From: Ahaetulla prasina
Lineage: Eukaryota > Chordata > Lepidosauria > Squamata > Colubridae
Direction of reading: 5' to 3'
NCBI RefSeq assembly: GCF_028640845.1
Contig: NC_080540.1
Location: forward strand, 49,520,561-49,584,560
Length of the DNA: 64,000 bases
Under the pieces are notes generated by a model that had not been told where the DNA came from, searched no databases, and saw only the letters and a program-made list of their open reading frames with translations. Shown one piece after another: positions 1 to 9,069 of this stretch (its first letter is position 1; the number at the start of each line of letters is the position of its first letter). The translations under genes and the position numbers were made by a program.

Positions 1-305
1 TGGACATAACAGAAACGTTAGCAGAAAAATCTGTCCCATCTCTTCCTATCACTTACACAGTCAGGATTACCATAGGGAGATCAAATGCAACTGAGAAGGT
101 CAAAAACTTTTAGGATATGGCCAAGAAGGGGCCACAATTGTCTTCTACCAAAAGAATCAGCAGCTATTTATGCTATGGCTAAAATAACACTAATTAGTAA
201 ATTGACCAGCACTATCAACTTTCTAATTCTTCTAGTTTAAATACCATTTGTGTAATGAACAATAAGAAGGAATATTTTTAAAGACAGAGACCAAACCAAG
301 GAGAT
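1..305. other. Unassigned AT-rich DNA
   Basis: No open frame, repeat terminus or RNA motif that I recognise. It may be intergenic or intronic. Confidence 0.5.
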
Positions 306-317
306 ACCAGAAAAAAA

Positions 318-369
<52 letters not shown>

Positions 370-446
370 CCTCTCTCTCTCTCTTTCTCTCTCTCTCTAT
401 CTAATTTTTATATATCTATATCTATGTGTGTGTGTGTGTGTGTATA
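306..446. repeat. CT/GT microsatellite block, first copy of a flanking duplication
   Basis: A (CT)n run of about 45 bases is followed by interrupted CT, a short AT-rich linker and a (GT)n run. The same order (cagaaaaaaatta, CT tract, tatcacctctctc, linker, GT) recurs at 688-828. The two blocks therefore form a direct duplication of roughly 380-bp period with a MITE between them. Confidence 0.85.
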
Positions 447-689
447 TACTATTTATACTGGTTTTTTTTCTTTTTTCACATTTGCGGATGAAGCCCTGCG
501 GTGCAGTGAGAGGGCGGGCGGGGAGCCGCCAGCCTTCTCAGCTGAGGGAGGGAGGGTTTCCCCAACCGGTAGGTGCCTCATTTCCCACCCTCGGCTTATA
601 CTCGAGTCCCCAGTTTACCCCAGTTTTTGGGGTAAAATTGGGGACCTCGGCTTATACTCGGATCGGCTTATATTCGAGTATATACGGTA
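447..689 (-). mobile_element. TA-flanked MITE (CCGTATATACTCGA family), truncated copy
   Basis: The right end (tcgagtatatacggta) and the neighbouring cggcttatactcg repeats are the reverse complement of the left end of the complete copy at 6391-6754. The GC-rich middle (about 485-590) also matches that copy in reverse. The left part, beyond a T-rich stretch, is lost into the GT microsatellite. No coding capacity. Confidence 0.8.
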
Positions 690-745
690 TCAGAAAAAAA
701 TTATATCTATATCTATATCTCTCTATCTCTCTATCTCTCTATCAC

Positions 746-783
<38 letters not shown>

Positions 784-828
784 ATCTAATTTTTATATAT
801 CTATATCTATGTGTGTGTGTGTGTGTGT
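688..828. repeat. CT/GT microsatellite block, second copy of a flanking duplication
   Basis: Direct repeat of 306-446 with the same linker and GT run but a different CT tract that also contains TATCTA units. Differences are mostly in repeat number, as expected for slippage after duplication. Confidence 0.85.
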
Positions 829-830
829 AT

Positions 831-1074
831 GGTTCTGGAGAACTGGTAGTGGAAATTTTGAGTAGTTTGGAGAACTGGCAAATACCATCTCTAGCTGGCC
901 CCAGAGTAGGGTGGGAATGGAGATTTTGCAATATCCTTCCCCAAGATTGGGGTGGAAATGGAGATTTTTGCAGCATCCTTCCCCTGCCATGCCCACCAAG
1001 CCACATCCACCAAGCCATACCATGTCCACCAAGCCACACCCACCGGTAGTAAAAAAAATTGTATTTCACCACTG
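831..1074 (+). mobile_element. hAT-like MITE, CAGTGGTGGG family, left-truncated
   Basis: Begins within the family (ggttctggagaactggtag) directly after a GT run and ends in the terminal motif tttcaccactg. The body has the family's repeated ccaagccacacccacc blocks. Related copies lie at 1579, 20932 and 43356. The left terminus is missing, so no TSD can be read. Confidence 0.75.
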
Positions 1075-1569
1075 ATATACATGCATACATACATACATAT
1101 AACTGGAAACCTTATGTAGACTTCTTGTTGAAATAAGAAAAGACTGAATAAATTATTTATGGATATGAGGATTAGAAAGGGTTAAAGAAGAGAAAGAGTA
1201 TGATGGGAACTACTTGATCTTTCTACCAGAATGTACCTGTCCTATACCTCCCCATTTAAATTACCCAAATTTATCTCTTTGCTCTAGTTTTTCTACTATT
1301 TATATGAATCTATTAATTCTCTGATACATACGTAATTACATCATATATCCTAAATATCACTGGAAATTAGCCAGCAACATTGCTCATTTGCAGACAAAAG
1401 TAGGCATGAAGTCACATCCACAACTAAGTCACCTCTAGGTAGGATCACACATATTTTTTACACATTTATTTAGGCATCCTTAAACAACTAAGGGACAACA
1501 ATCAAGAAGCAAACAATAGCCCCAATCAAGGAACAACCAACTCAGACAAACAAGCTAACAGTAAAAAAC
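1075..1569. other. Unassigned DNA with a short (CATA)n run
   Basis: A (CATA)n microsatellite lies at about 1080-1102. The rest is AT-rich and I recognise nothing in it. Confidence 0.5.
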
Positions 1570-1578
1570 AGCCCAACC

Positions 1579-1829
1579 CAGTGGTGGGTTTCAAATTTTT
1601 TTACTACAGGTTGTGTGGGCGTGGCTTGGTGGGCATGGCGTGGCTTGGTGGGCATGGCGGGGGAAGTTACTGCAAAAACCCCATTTCCTCCTGATCAGCG
1701 GGACTTGGGAGGCAGAGAATAGATGGGGGCAGGGCCAGTCAGAATTTTTACCACCGGTTCTCTGAACTACCCAAAATTTCCACTACCAATTCTCCAGAAT
1801 TGGTCAGAACCTGCTGAAACCCACCTCTG
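1579..1829 (-). mobile_element. hAT-like MITE, CAGTGGTGGG family, complete
   Basis: Terminal inverted repeats are CAGTGGTGGGTTTCAAA at the left and the reverse complement of CAGAGGTGGGTTTCAGC at the right. An 8-bp TSD flanks it: agcccaac (1570-1577, one base from the end) and agcccaat (1830-1837). At 251 bp it cannot encode a transposase and would depend on an autonomous hAT. Confidence 0.85.
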
Positions 1830-1837
1830 AGCCCAAT

Positions 1838-2514
1838 CAAACAACTTCCGAGAGCATTCCCACCAACACTGAGAGGGCAAGACATTATATAAAATAAGAG
1901 CAAATCTTACTCCCTATTAGCACTTATGATGTTACTAGTTTGGTAATGAAACATCTGCAAGAAAAGAACCAATCTCAGAGAGTACCAAGGGCCCTGTAGT
2001 TGAATCATTTGCATTCCATTTATTCCCACATATGGTTCACTTGTGTCACATATCTCTCTTACTCCATTCAGATACTAACCATCAATTTCATGTTCATGCA
2101 AAGCAATCCATGGTTCAAATCTATTATTATTTTTCTTTTTATTGTCTAAATCAACAAAAATATAGTATTTCTTTCTGAATGAGCTACTGAAGGGGGAAGA
2201 AATCTTATCTTCTGCCTGGAATTAAGCTGTATAGCATTTTCCAAATTTTGCCACAATGTCATTATTACTGCACAGCTCTCAAGTAGAATTTTGCCAAGTA
2301 CCTTCTGAGGGTTATTTAATATATTACTATCCCTTTAATTTTCTGCATTTGCTGTTGCTCCTTTATCTTTAATATATGGTAACGATAATGGAGTTCTTCC
2401 ATCATTAGGTAGTCATTTATTATAGATCACCTGGCCAGCCTGATGATAGACATGAAGCCTCTTTATATCAGATGACCAGTTGTTCAAAAAGCCAAGCAAT
2501 AGGGACAACAGCTT
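1838..2514. other. Unassigned DNA
   Basis: AT-rich with no ORF, repeat end or RNA motif recognised. Confidence 0.45.
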
Positions 2515-2522
2515 ATTTAAAG

Positions 2523-2657
2523 CACGGGTCCCCAAACTTGGCAGCTTTAAGACTTGTGGACTTCAACTCCCAGAATTCTCCAGCCAACATAGCTGGCTGG
2601 AGAATTCTGAGAGTTGAAGTCCACAAGTATTAAAGCTGCCAAGTTTGAAGACTTCTG
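2523..2657. mobile_element. Palindromic hAT-like MITE with 8-bp TSD
   Basis: Two arms of about 60 bp (from 2526 and ending near 2650) are near-perfect reverse complements around a short loop, so the whole element is a hairpin. Ends are CACGGGTCCCCAAAC and the complement of CAGAAGTCTTCAAAC. The TSD atttaaag is perfect (2515-2522 and 2658-2665) and centred on TA. A degraded relative lies near 6867. Confidence 0.9.
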
Positions 2658-2665
2658 ATTTAAAG

Positions 2666-3299
2666 TATCTTGACATCTGCTAGGAATCTAACTGTCCAGA
2701 GTTAAAAATCTAATCAACTCTTGTTCTTATGCTGACAATTTTATTTCTGAGAAGGTAGAATTTTTCAAAAGGAATGTATTTAATTCTCATCGACAGAAAG
2801 GAATTGATTGAAGAAGGGAGTGTGACCAGTACCCTGACGGAAAGTGATTGCATACTTGTAGAATTCGTGGTCTTCAGGGCAAGAAGAGCTGGATGACAAA
2901 GAGCAGATTCTGAGGTATTCTGAATGGAAGTAGATTCTTCTACTTCCTCTACGTCCTCTTTCAGGATATGAAATCCTGAAAGAGAAATGTGACTAGGTGG
3001 GGGTGGAAAGTACTACAAAACAAGTAATTCTGAGGAATATAATGTATCTCAACTTCAACTAGACCTTCAACAGTCTCTCTTCCACCCCCTCTCCCTCTCT
3101 CCTCATATTCTCCTTAAGTTGTAAAATGTGGGAAGTTTGAGAATCCTCATTGAAGGTTTCATTTTAGCTTGGATCCAAGACACTGTTCAATATTTTTTCT
3201 CAGAAATTAGAGTTTAGAACTGCATAAGAAGTTTGCAGATAGTATAGAGTAGGGAACACTGCCTTGACAGTACCACATGTGAAAATGATGTGATTGTTC
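2666..3299. other. Unassigned DNA
   Basis: Only short pyrimidine-rich runs; no gene or repeat family recognised. Confidence 0.45.
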
Positions 3300-3758
3300 T
3301 TGTAAACTGCAAGTTAAATATCAGCCAATAGTGTAATTCAGTGTTACCTTGGGATGCATTAACAAATATCCAGAATGTGGATCACGGAGAATAGATGCTC
3401 CATTCTACCTTACCCTAGTCAGAACCTACTTGGGAGACTGTCTGGTTTGGGACATCCCAATTCAACAAGGACAGTAACAAACTGGAATATGTTGCCAAGT
3501 TGTATGAAGAACAGTTAAATCATCTGGGTATGTTTAGCTTACAGAAGAGATGGCTGAGTGGAGATGTGATGGTAGTCTACAAATATGTGCCATATTTGGA
3601 CAGAATACAGAAGGAGATGAACCCATTTGTTCATTTGTTACTAACCCAGAAGACTGAACCAGAACCAGTGAGTTAAATCTACCAGGAAATAGGTCCAGGA
3701 TAGATATAAGGAGGAAGCTATCAGCCAGTGGAACTGTCTGCCATGGAAGTAGTAAGAT
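3300..3758 (+). mobile_element. CR1 LINE 3' part, segment 1 (before a nested LTR)
   Basis: Decayed translation resembles the end of CR1 ORF2: a segment like EQLNHLGMFSLQKRW followed by SGDVMVVYKYV, with stops. The CR1 resumes at 4469 with a sequence like ggagattttcaagcagagcc, a typical CR1 3' region, and again after a MITE at 4669. The upstream limit is approximate. Interruption by an LTR and a MITE makes this the oldest layer here. Confidence 0.65.
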
Positions 3759-4462
3759 ATGATGACCCAGGGCATGGCATGAAAGCAACACAACCAGAGA
3801 ACAAGTCTAATTCCCCTTTATTGCTCTAACTGTGCCCCCAAATGTCCCCACGTTCACCTCAAGTCCTGGAGCAAAGCTCTCACCCACACCTTCAGAAGCC
3901 TCTAGCTGCGAGTAGTCCACTAAGCCAGGTTAACCAAACAGGAACCAGGGCCAGCAGTCCAATAAGCCAGGTTAGCCAAACAGTAAGCAGAGCAAGAAGT
4001 TCAGTGAAGCAGGCAAACCGGACAAGTCCCACAAGACAGTGTACAGCAATCTCCAGGTGTTGGCAAGTGCACATGAGGCTTCACAAGTTCAACTCTTGTT
4101 CCTGACAAATGCCCCTCCCACTGGCACCTCCTTACATCTCAGTCCCCAGGTTTACCTTGTGAAAGTGGGCAGGGCACTCTCCTCCTTTGTAGCCAGCTCA
4201 ATCTGCGTTGATCTCGCCTTCTCTCTTCCCTCCTCGTTCTCAGACCAGGAGAGGGTAATCCTTGCTCTTTTCCTGAACTCTGTCTCTCCTGCTCCTCCCT
4301 GTCTGCAGGCCTTACTAATTCAGAAAAGTCTTGGCCAGACTGACTCTGCTCTTCCCAGTTTCCTCCAAGACCAATGGAGTTGCCTTCTCGATCTCTGTCA
4401 GCTCTTGTTCCAGCATATCTTCCCCTGCAGATTCAAACTCTGAATCTGATGGGGGCATGACA
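3759..4462 (-). mobile_element. Solo LTR inserted in a CR1
   Basis: Flanked by direct repeats taagat (3753-3758 and 4463-4468). On the minus strand it starts TGTCATGCCCCC, has an AATAAA signal near its 3' end (around 3820) and ends near GGGTCATCA, with one extra base before the repeat. These are features of an LTR of about 700 bp. No internal retroviral region adjoins, so it is probably a solo LTR left by recombination. Small ORFs inside are not genes. Confidence 0.65.
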
Positions 4463-4468
4463 TAAGAT

Positions 4469-4525
4469 CTGATTTGCTGGAGATTTTCAAGCAGAGCCTG
4501 GATGGTCATCAAGGATGGTCTAGTA
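4469..4525 (+). mobile_element. CR1 LINE 3' part, segment 2
   Basis: Continues the CR1 after the LTR (ggagattttcaagcag through gatggtctagta) up to the target duplication of the MITE at 4526. Confidence 0.6.
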
Positions 4526-4660
4526 TAAGGCTGTCAAACTCATGGCCCATCACCCGGATGCATCACACACTGGCCACACCCACGCCCAGTTTAGCGAAGG
4601 GGCAAAAAGTCATGATACATCATGTCATGCAGCTGTGACGACATGAGTTTGACATCCCTG
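4526..4660. mobile_element. hAT-like MITE, GTGTCAAACTC family, inside CR1
   Basis: Ends ctgtcaaactcatgg and catgagtttgacatccctg are inverted repeats. The TSD gtctagta/gcctagta (4518-4525, 4661-4668) has one mismatch and a central TA. It splits the CR1, which continues on both sides. Confidence 0.85.
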
Positions 4661-4668
4661 GCCTAGTA

Positions 4669-4722
4669 AATCCTGCAGTGAGCATGAGGTTAACCTCTCC
4701 CTTCTAAACTCTGTAATTGTAA
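4669..4722 (+). mobile_element. CR1 LINE extreme 3' end
   Basis: After the MITE the sequence follows the expected order of a CR1 3' end (tcctgc, agtgagca, cttctaaactctgtaattgt), a decayed form of the usual tail. Confidence 0.5.
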
Positions 4723-5253
4723 GAAATTAATCAAGCTTTTAGATTTTTAGATTCATTTCTTGGCCACCTACTGTATGTGAATAGGCTTATATTTGTGGGG
4801 CTTATTCCCACTGCCTGCGTAAGCTTTGTCTTTCTTCAAGAGAAATGCCACCCATAGAAAATCACATTTTAATGCTTTAATCTTGAATGTCTTTATGTCA
4901 TGTAGGCTACAAAACTTCGCTGTGATCCTTGTTCCAGTCCACCTATTGAAATCTTTTATGTATGTGGTTGGAAACATTTGCCTAATAAATGTGAAAAAAG
5001 GATAGGAAAACCCGATCAGTTGAGACACAATTAGCTTTAAAGCTCTACAAAGTTAAGTATGCAAAATCCTTTCAAACAGTGATTACTTAGCAGTACCAAA
5101 AACTCAGATAAAAATTCCCCTGATTCAGAACAGTGAATTTCTTCATCAATTATTTCTGAGTGTTTGTACAGACTATTTTCAAGATGTTCTTAGATTTTCT
5201 AGAGTGCTTTTATCTGTCCATATAGTATATTCACATTTTAACTAGAGTAATTA
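4723..5253. other. Unassigned AT-rich DNA
   Basis: A minus-strand ORF at 4768-5028 has no recognisable domain and is probably chance. Confidence 0.45.
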
Positions 5254-5342
5254 TTTTTAAATGAATTTTTAAATGTTGACTATATAATCACTGTTTCAAG
5301 AAATGAAGAAATTGGTGTTCAGCTGACTTTCTAAGGGAAACA
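5254..5342 (+). repeat. 89-bp dispersed direct repeat, copy 1
   Basis: Essentially identical to 5909-5997, about 655 bp downstream, including the run tgttcagctgactttctaag. Homology stops abruptly at both ends. Not a repeat family I recognise. Confidence 0.95.
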
Positions 5343-5848
5343 CTAGCAGTTTTATTACAGAGCACTGTTGGGAAGAACTATAATGTATTATTTGTTTTAG
5401 TATTCGGGGAGTGACACTGTGCAATAATTAAAATGTTCTATTTGTGAATGGGTATTTTCAAAATACACAGATAATGCAATATTTCATTGCCAAATTAATA
5501 ATTGAACCATATGTAAAATTATTTTACCTGTATAGTTAATAACATAATGACACTTATAGAACTAAGAAGCTATGAAGCCTATAATGGTTTGTGACGATGA
5601 TACACCAACAAGAACATTCTGATATATTCATTTACAGAAAGCATTTCTACAGCTTTCATATGCAGTAATTAAACAAATAGAAATAGTGCTATCTCCTATG
5701 ATTTCAGATTTGTTGAATTAAAAATATTTTGGAAAAAAAAACTTGAATATTTTAATTAAAAATGTAGCCTTATTCAGAACAAATGTCAGTAAATTGAATG
5801 AGTATATAAAAGTTATAGATCTCTTATAGGAAAGATAAATTAATGTAA
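5343..5848. other. Unassigned AT-rich DNA
   Basis: Very AT-rich. No coding or RNA feature seen. Confidence 0.45.
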
Positions 5849-5908
5849 AAATATTTGTTTTTAATTGTTTTTAAATAGTGTTATTTATTGTATTTATATT
5901 GTATATTG
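5849..5908 (+). repeat. 60-bp inverted copy of a nearby L2 3' UTR
   Basis: Reverse complement of 6196-6255, which lies in a minus-strand L2 3' end. It directly abuts the 89-bp repeat copy at 5909, so two copied segments are joined end to end. Confidence 0.9.
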
Positions 5909-5997
5909 TTTTTAAATGAATTTTTAAATGTTGACTATATAATCACTGTTTCAAGAAATGAAGAAATTGGTGTTCAGCTGACTTTCTAAGGGAAACA
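5909..5997 (+). repeat. 89-bp dispersed direct repeat, copy 2
   Basis: Copy of 5254-5342 joined directly to an inverted copy of L2 3' UTR sequence (5849-5908). Confidence 0.95.
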
Positions 5998-6065
5998 TCA
6001 CACAGCAAACCGATCGATTTAATCATTGCATTTGTGGATTAACAGTATTAAGTTTGCTCATTTAA

Positions 6066-6067
6066 AT

Positions 6068-6102
<35 letters not shown>

Positions 6103-6360
6103 TAATTACATTTCTATACCGCACCATCTCCCGAAGGACTCAGGGCGGTGTACAGCCAATATTAAAATACAATACACCAATACAATATAAATATACAATA
6201 TACAATATAAATACAATAAATAACACTATTTAAAAACAATTAAAAACAAATATTTAATGGCCGAATCACTAAAATGGTCAAAGACCGATTAAAACCCATT
6301 AATATTTCGCTAAAATATGTCTTAGGCTAAATGTTGGAAAGGGAACAGTTGAATCTTGAA
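6066..6360 (-). mobile_element. L2-like LINE 3' end
   Basis: A (TTTA)n tail at 6066-6102 (AAAT on the element strand) is followed by the complement of the L2 3' hairpin (tctcccgaaggactcagggc) and about 230 bp of AT-rich 3' UTR. Heavily 5'-truncated with no coding sequence. The inner boundary is approximate. Confidence 0.75.
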
Positions 6361-6390
6361 AGAAGCAAAAGAGCTTCTTAAAAATAATTA

Positions 6391-6754
6391 CCGTATATAC
6401 TCGAATATAAGCCGATCCGAGTATAAGCCGAGGTCCCCAATTTTACCCAAAAAAACTGGGGTAAACTGGGGACTCGAGTATAAGCCGAGGGAGGGAAATG
6501 AGGCAGCTACCGGTCAGGGAAAGCCTCCCTCCCTCAGCCGAGAAGGCTGGCTCCCGCCCGCCTCTCACTGCACCGCAGGGCTTCCCAGCTAATGCAAAAC
6601 CCCGCCAAGTTTGCACCATCCGGTATAATGTGAAAAAAAGAAGAGAAAAAAAAAACTCGAGTATAAGCCGTATATACTCGAGTATAAGCCGAGGGGACGT
6701 TTTTCAGCACAAAAAACGTGCTGAAAAACTCGGCTTATACTCGAGTATATACGG
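6391..6754 (+). mobile_element. TA-flanked MITE, complete copy
   Basis: Perfect terminal inverted repeats CCGTATATACTCGA and TCGAGTATATACGG lie between TA dinucleotides (6389-6390, 6755-6756), as expected for Tc1/mariner-type insertion. The motif actcgagtataagccga recurs several times inside in both orientations. The right part has a strong hairpin (tttttcagcac with gtgctgaaaaa). At 364 bp it is non-autonomous. Confidence 0.85.
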
Positions 6755-6866
6755 TAAGTGCTTTGTTTAGTCAGTTGTTAGAGGTAACAGATCACTTATC
6801 CTTTAAATAATAAAAAAGAAAAATCTCAGCGTTATGGTGAGTTCCTTATTTTCCTGTAATAGCACT

Positions 6867-6954
6867 TAGACTTGTGGACTTCAATTCCCAGAGTTCCTCA
6901 GCCAGCTTTGCTTAAGTCTTAAGTTGCCAAGGTTGGAGACCCCTGATACAGATC
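6867..6954. mobile_element. Degraded relative of the palindromic hAT-like MITE
   Basis: Shares ttagacttgtggacttcaa, cccagagttcctcagcc and the end gttggagacccctg with the element at 2523-2657. The left end is missing and the right arm is shortened. No TSD. Confidence 0.7.
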
Positions 6955-7034
6955 AATACGTTTCATACCCACAGTAACTTTCCCATCTGGATTAAGTGTT
7001 AGATTGTCCTAATGATTCCAAAATTTTCTACAAA

Positions 7035-7437
7035 TACAAGTAGACCTTGACTTACCACCATAACTGAGCCCAAAATTGCTGTTGTTAAGTGAGCCACTTG
7101 TTAAGTGAATTTTGCCCCATTTTACAACACTTCTTGCCATGGTTGTTAAGTGAATCACTGCCATTGATACGTTAGTAACCCAATTGTTAAGTGAATTTGG
7201 CTTCCCCACCGACTTTGCTCATCAGAAGTTTTGCAAAAGGGGATCACGTGACCCAGGGATGCTGCAACGGTCACAAGCATGAACCAGTTGGTAACCTTCT
7301 AAAATTTGATCACATGAGATCATATGGATGTTGCAAAGGTTGTAACTGCGAACAATGGTCATAAGTCACTTTTTTCAGTGCCATTGTAACTTTGAACGGT
7401 CACTAAATGAACTGCTGTAAGTTGAGGACTATCTGCA
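7035..7437 (+). mobile_element. MITE of the GTAGTCCTTGACTTA family, near complete
   Basis: The left end tacaagtagaccttgactta pairs imperfectly with the right end taagttgaggactatctg as inverted repeats. The body contains repeated ttgttaagtgaat motifs. Relatives lie at 11021/17764, 26132 and 32099. Superfamily uncertain; no ORF. Confidence 0.75.
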
Positions 7438-7962
7438 TTATTATTTGTCATTATTTCCATAGCCTTCTTAGGATTGGAGGAAAAAAGAATTAGTTAAGAG
7501 TTGTTAAGAGTTGTTAGTTAAGAGTTGTATGTTTTATATACATATTGGCTACACTTTCGTCCAAGCCTTCAGAAACCTATCTGAGTCTTCATGTAAATGA
7601 TAAAAGCAGAAAGACAAGGCAAGTGTGAATAACCAAGTCACACAGGGATGAACAGGAATTTGTTCAGTAATTGCTCCAGGCAACATCATCTCAGACTGGA
7701 CACATAGAAACAGTTGGATTCCCCTCTACTACTGCCTCGGTTACAATTCAAAAGAAGAACACGCTTTCAAAAATACAGAGAGATCTAAGAGAATAGGATT
7801 ATATTATCCTTTCTAGACCTCTATATTCACCATAGTGAATAGGGCATGTTCTGTCTTCACATGAGATTAGAAATCAAAGGAACTGAGCCCATATTTCTGA
7901 TGCCCTACTACACTCCCTAGACTGAAGAAGCTCTTTTCTCAGGAGTCAATCTATCAGAACAA
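7438..7962. other. Unassigned DNA
   Basis: No recognisable gene or repeat apart from a short agagttgttaag duplication near 7496-7525. Confidence 0.45.
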
Positions 7963-8347
7963 ATCTGGAAGAGACCTGGAGGTCTTCTAGTCCAACCCTC
8001 TGCTCAAGCAGAAGTCTCTATATCATTTCAGAGAGATGGATATCCAGTCTTTTCTTAAAAACCTCTAGTGATGAAGCACCTATAACTTCTGAAGGCAAGC
8101 TGTTCCACTGGTTAATTGTCCTCACTGTTAGGAAGTTTCTCCTTAATTCCAAGTTGCTTCTCTCATTGATTAGTTTCTAGCCACTGTTTGTTGTCCTGCC
8201 TTCCGGTGTTTTGGAGAATAAGTTGACCCCCCCACTCTTCTTTGTGGCAGCTCCTCAAATACTGGAATACTGCTATCATGCCACCCCATGTCCTCCTTTT
8301 CTCTAGACTGACCGTACCCAATTCCTACAACCATTCTTCATATGTTT
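7963..8347 (-). mobile_element. CR1 LINE 3' fragment
   Basis: On the plus strand it starts ggaagagacctggaggtctt and continues tagtccaaccctctgctcaa, the reverse complement of a CR1 3' region, followed by the familiar ttctgaaggcaagctgttcc section. 5'-truncated, with no intact frame. Confidence 0.8.
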
Positions 8348-8708
8348 TGGTCTCCAGACAATAATCATGATAATCAGGCAGTAATCATGATGCAGACAAA
8401 CTTACTGTTATTAAAAGCTATCATCTGTGGAAGAGTTGAGTCCTAACTATTAACATATTTCTGTTTACTCATTCATGGTATGTGAGTTTCCTAGAGGAGA
8501 TAGAAGATCTACAAACAGTTTATTGATCAGATGGTCAAATGAGAAGAAAAACTTTGTCTTGTTCTTGTACCTTTAATAGCAGCCAGAAATGCAGAAATTA
8601 ATAAGAAAGACCCAGATAGCTATTTAAGCCTGATCATATTCACTTGCACCAATTCCTCTTTTAAATATAAGAACTTTTAAATTTGCATCACTTTAGAGCT
8701 GGTGTATT
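8348..8708. other. Unassigned DNA
   Basis: No feature recognised. Confidence 0.45.
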
Positions 8709-8716
8709 CTCTAGAG

Positions 8717-9061
8717 CAGGGTTGTCAAACTCAAGGCCCGGGGGCTGGATCCAGCCCATGGATGCTTAGATCTGGCCCATGGGCCCGCCATGGAAACAGT
8801 GAAGGACCAGCCCGCAGTGCCTCTGCCAGCAAAAATGAAGCTCACTCATTTTCACTGGCAGAGGTTTGCAGGAGGCTATCGCAGATGAAAATGGAGCTTG
8901 GGAGCCTGTTTTCACTGCCAGAGTGCTCGGGCTACCACAGTTGCCCCCAACACAAATGACGTTGAACTGGCCATGCCCATCCTAGCCACATCCACCCCGG
9001 CCCTCTGAGGTCAAACACAACCCTGATGTGGCCCTCAATGAAATCAACTTTGACATCCCTG
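8717..9061. mobile_element. hAT-like MITE, GTGTCAAACTC family, long form
   Basis: Ends CAGGGTTGTCAAACTCAAGG and the complement of CAGGGATGTCAAAGTTGA. The TSD ctctagag/ctctatag (8709-8716, 9062-9069) has one mismatch and a central TA. The body has GC-rich imperfect inverted repeats (ggatccagcccatgg, catttt..ctggcagagg). The ORF at 8702-8959 crosses the element boundary and is spurious. Confidence 0.9.
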
Positions 9062-9069
9062 CTCTATAG

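Noticed and set aside
424..865. ORFs with Ser/Leu repeats
   Set aside because: They are translations of CT and GT microsatellites.
3842..4443. Overlapping plus-strand ORFs with Ser/Gln-rich repeats
   Set aside because: They lie inside an LTR with TSDs; the repeats (aagccaggttaaccaaaca type) are nucleotide-level and there is no known domain.
8702..8959. 85-aa ORF
   Set aside because: It begins in the TSD and runs through a non-coding MITE.
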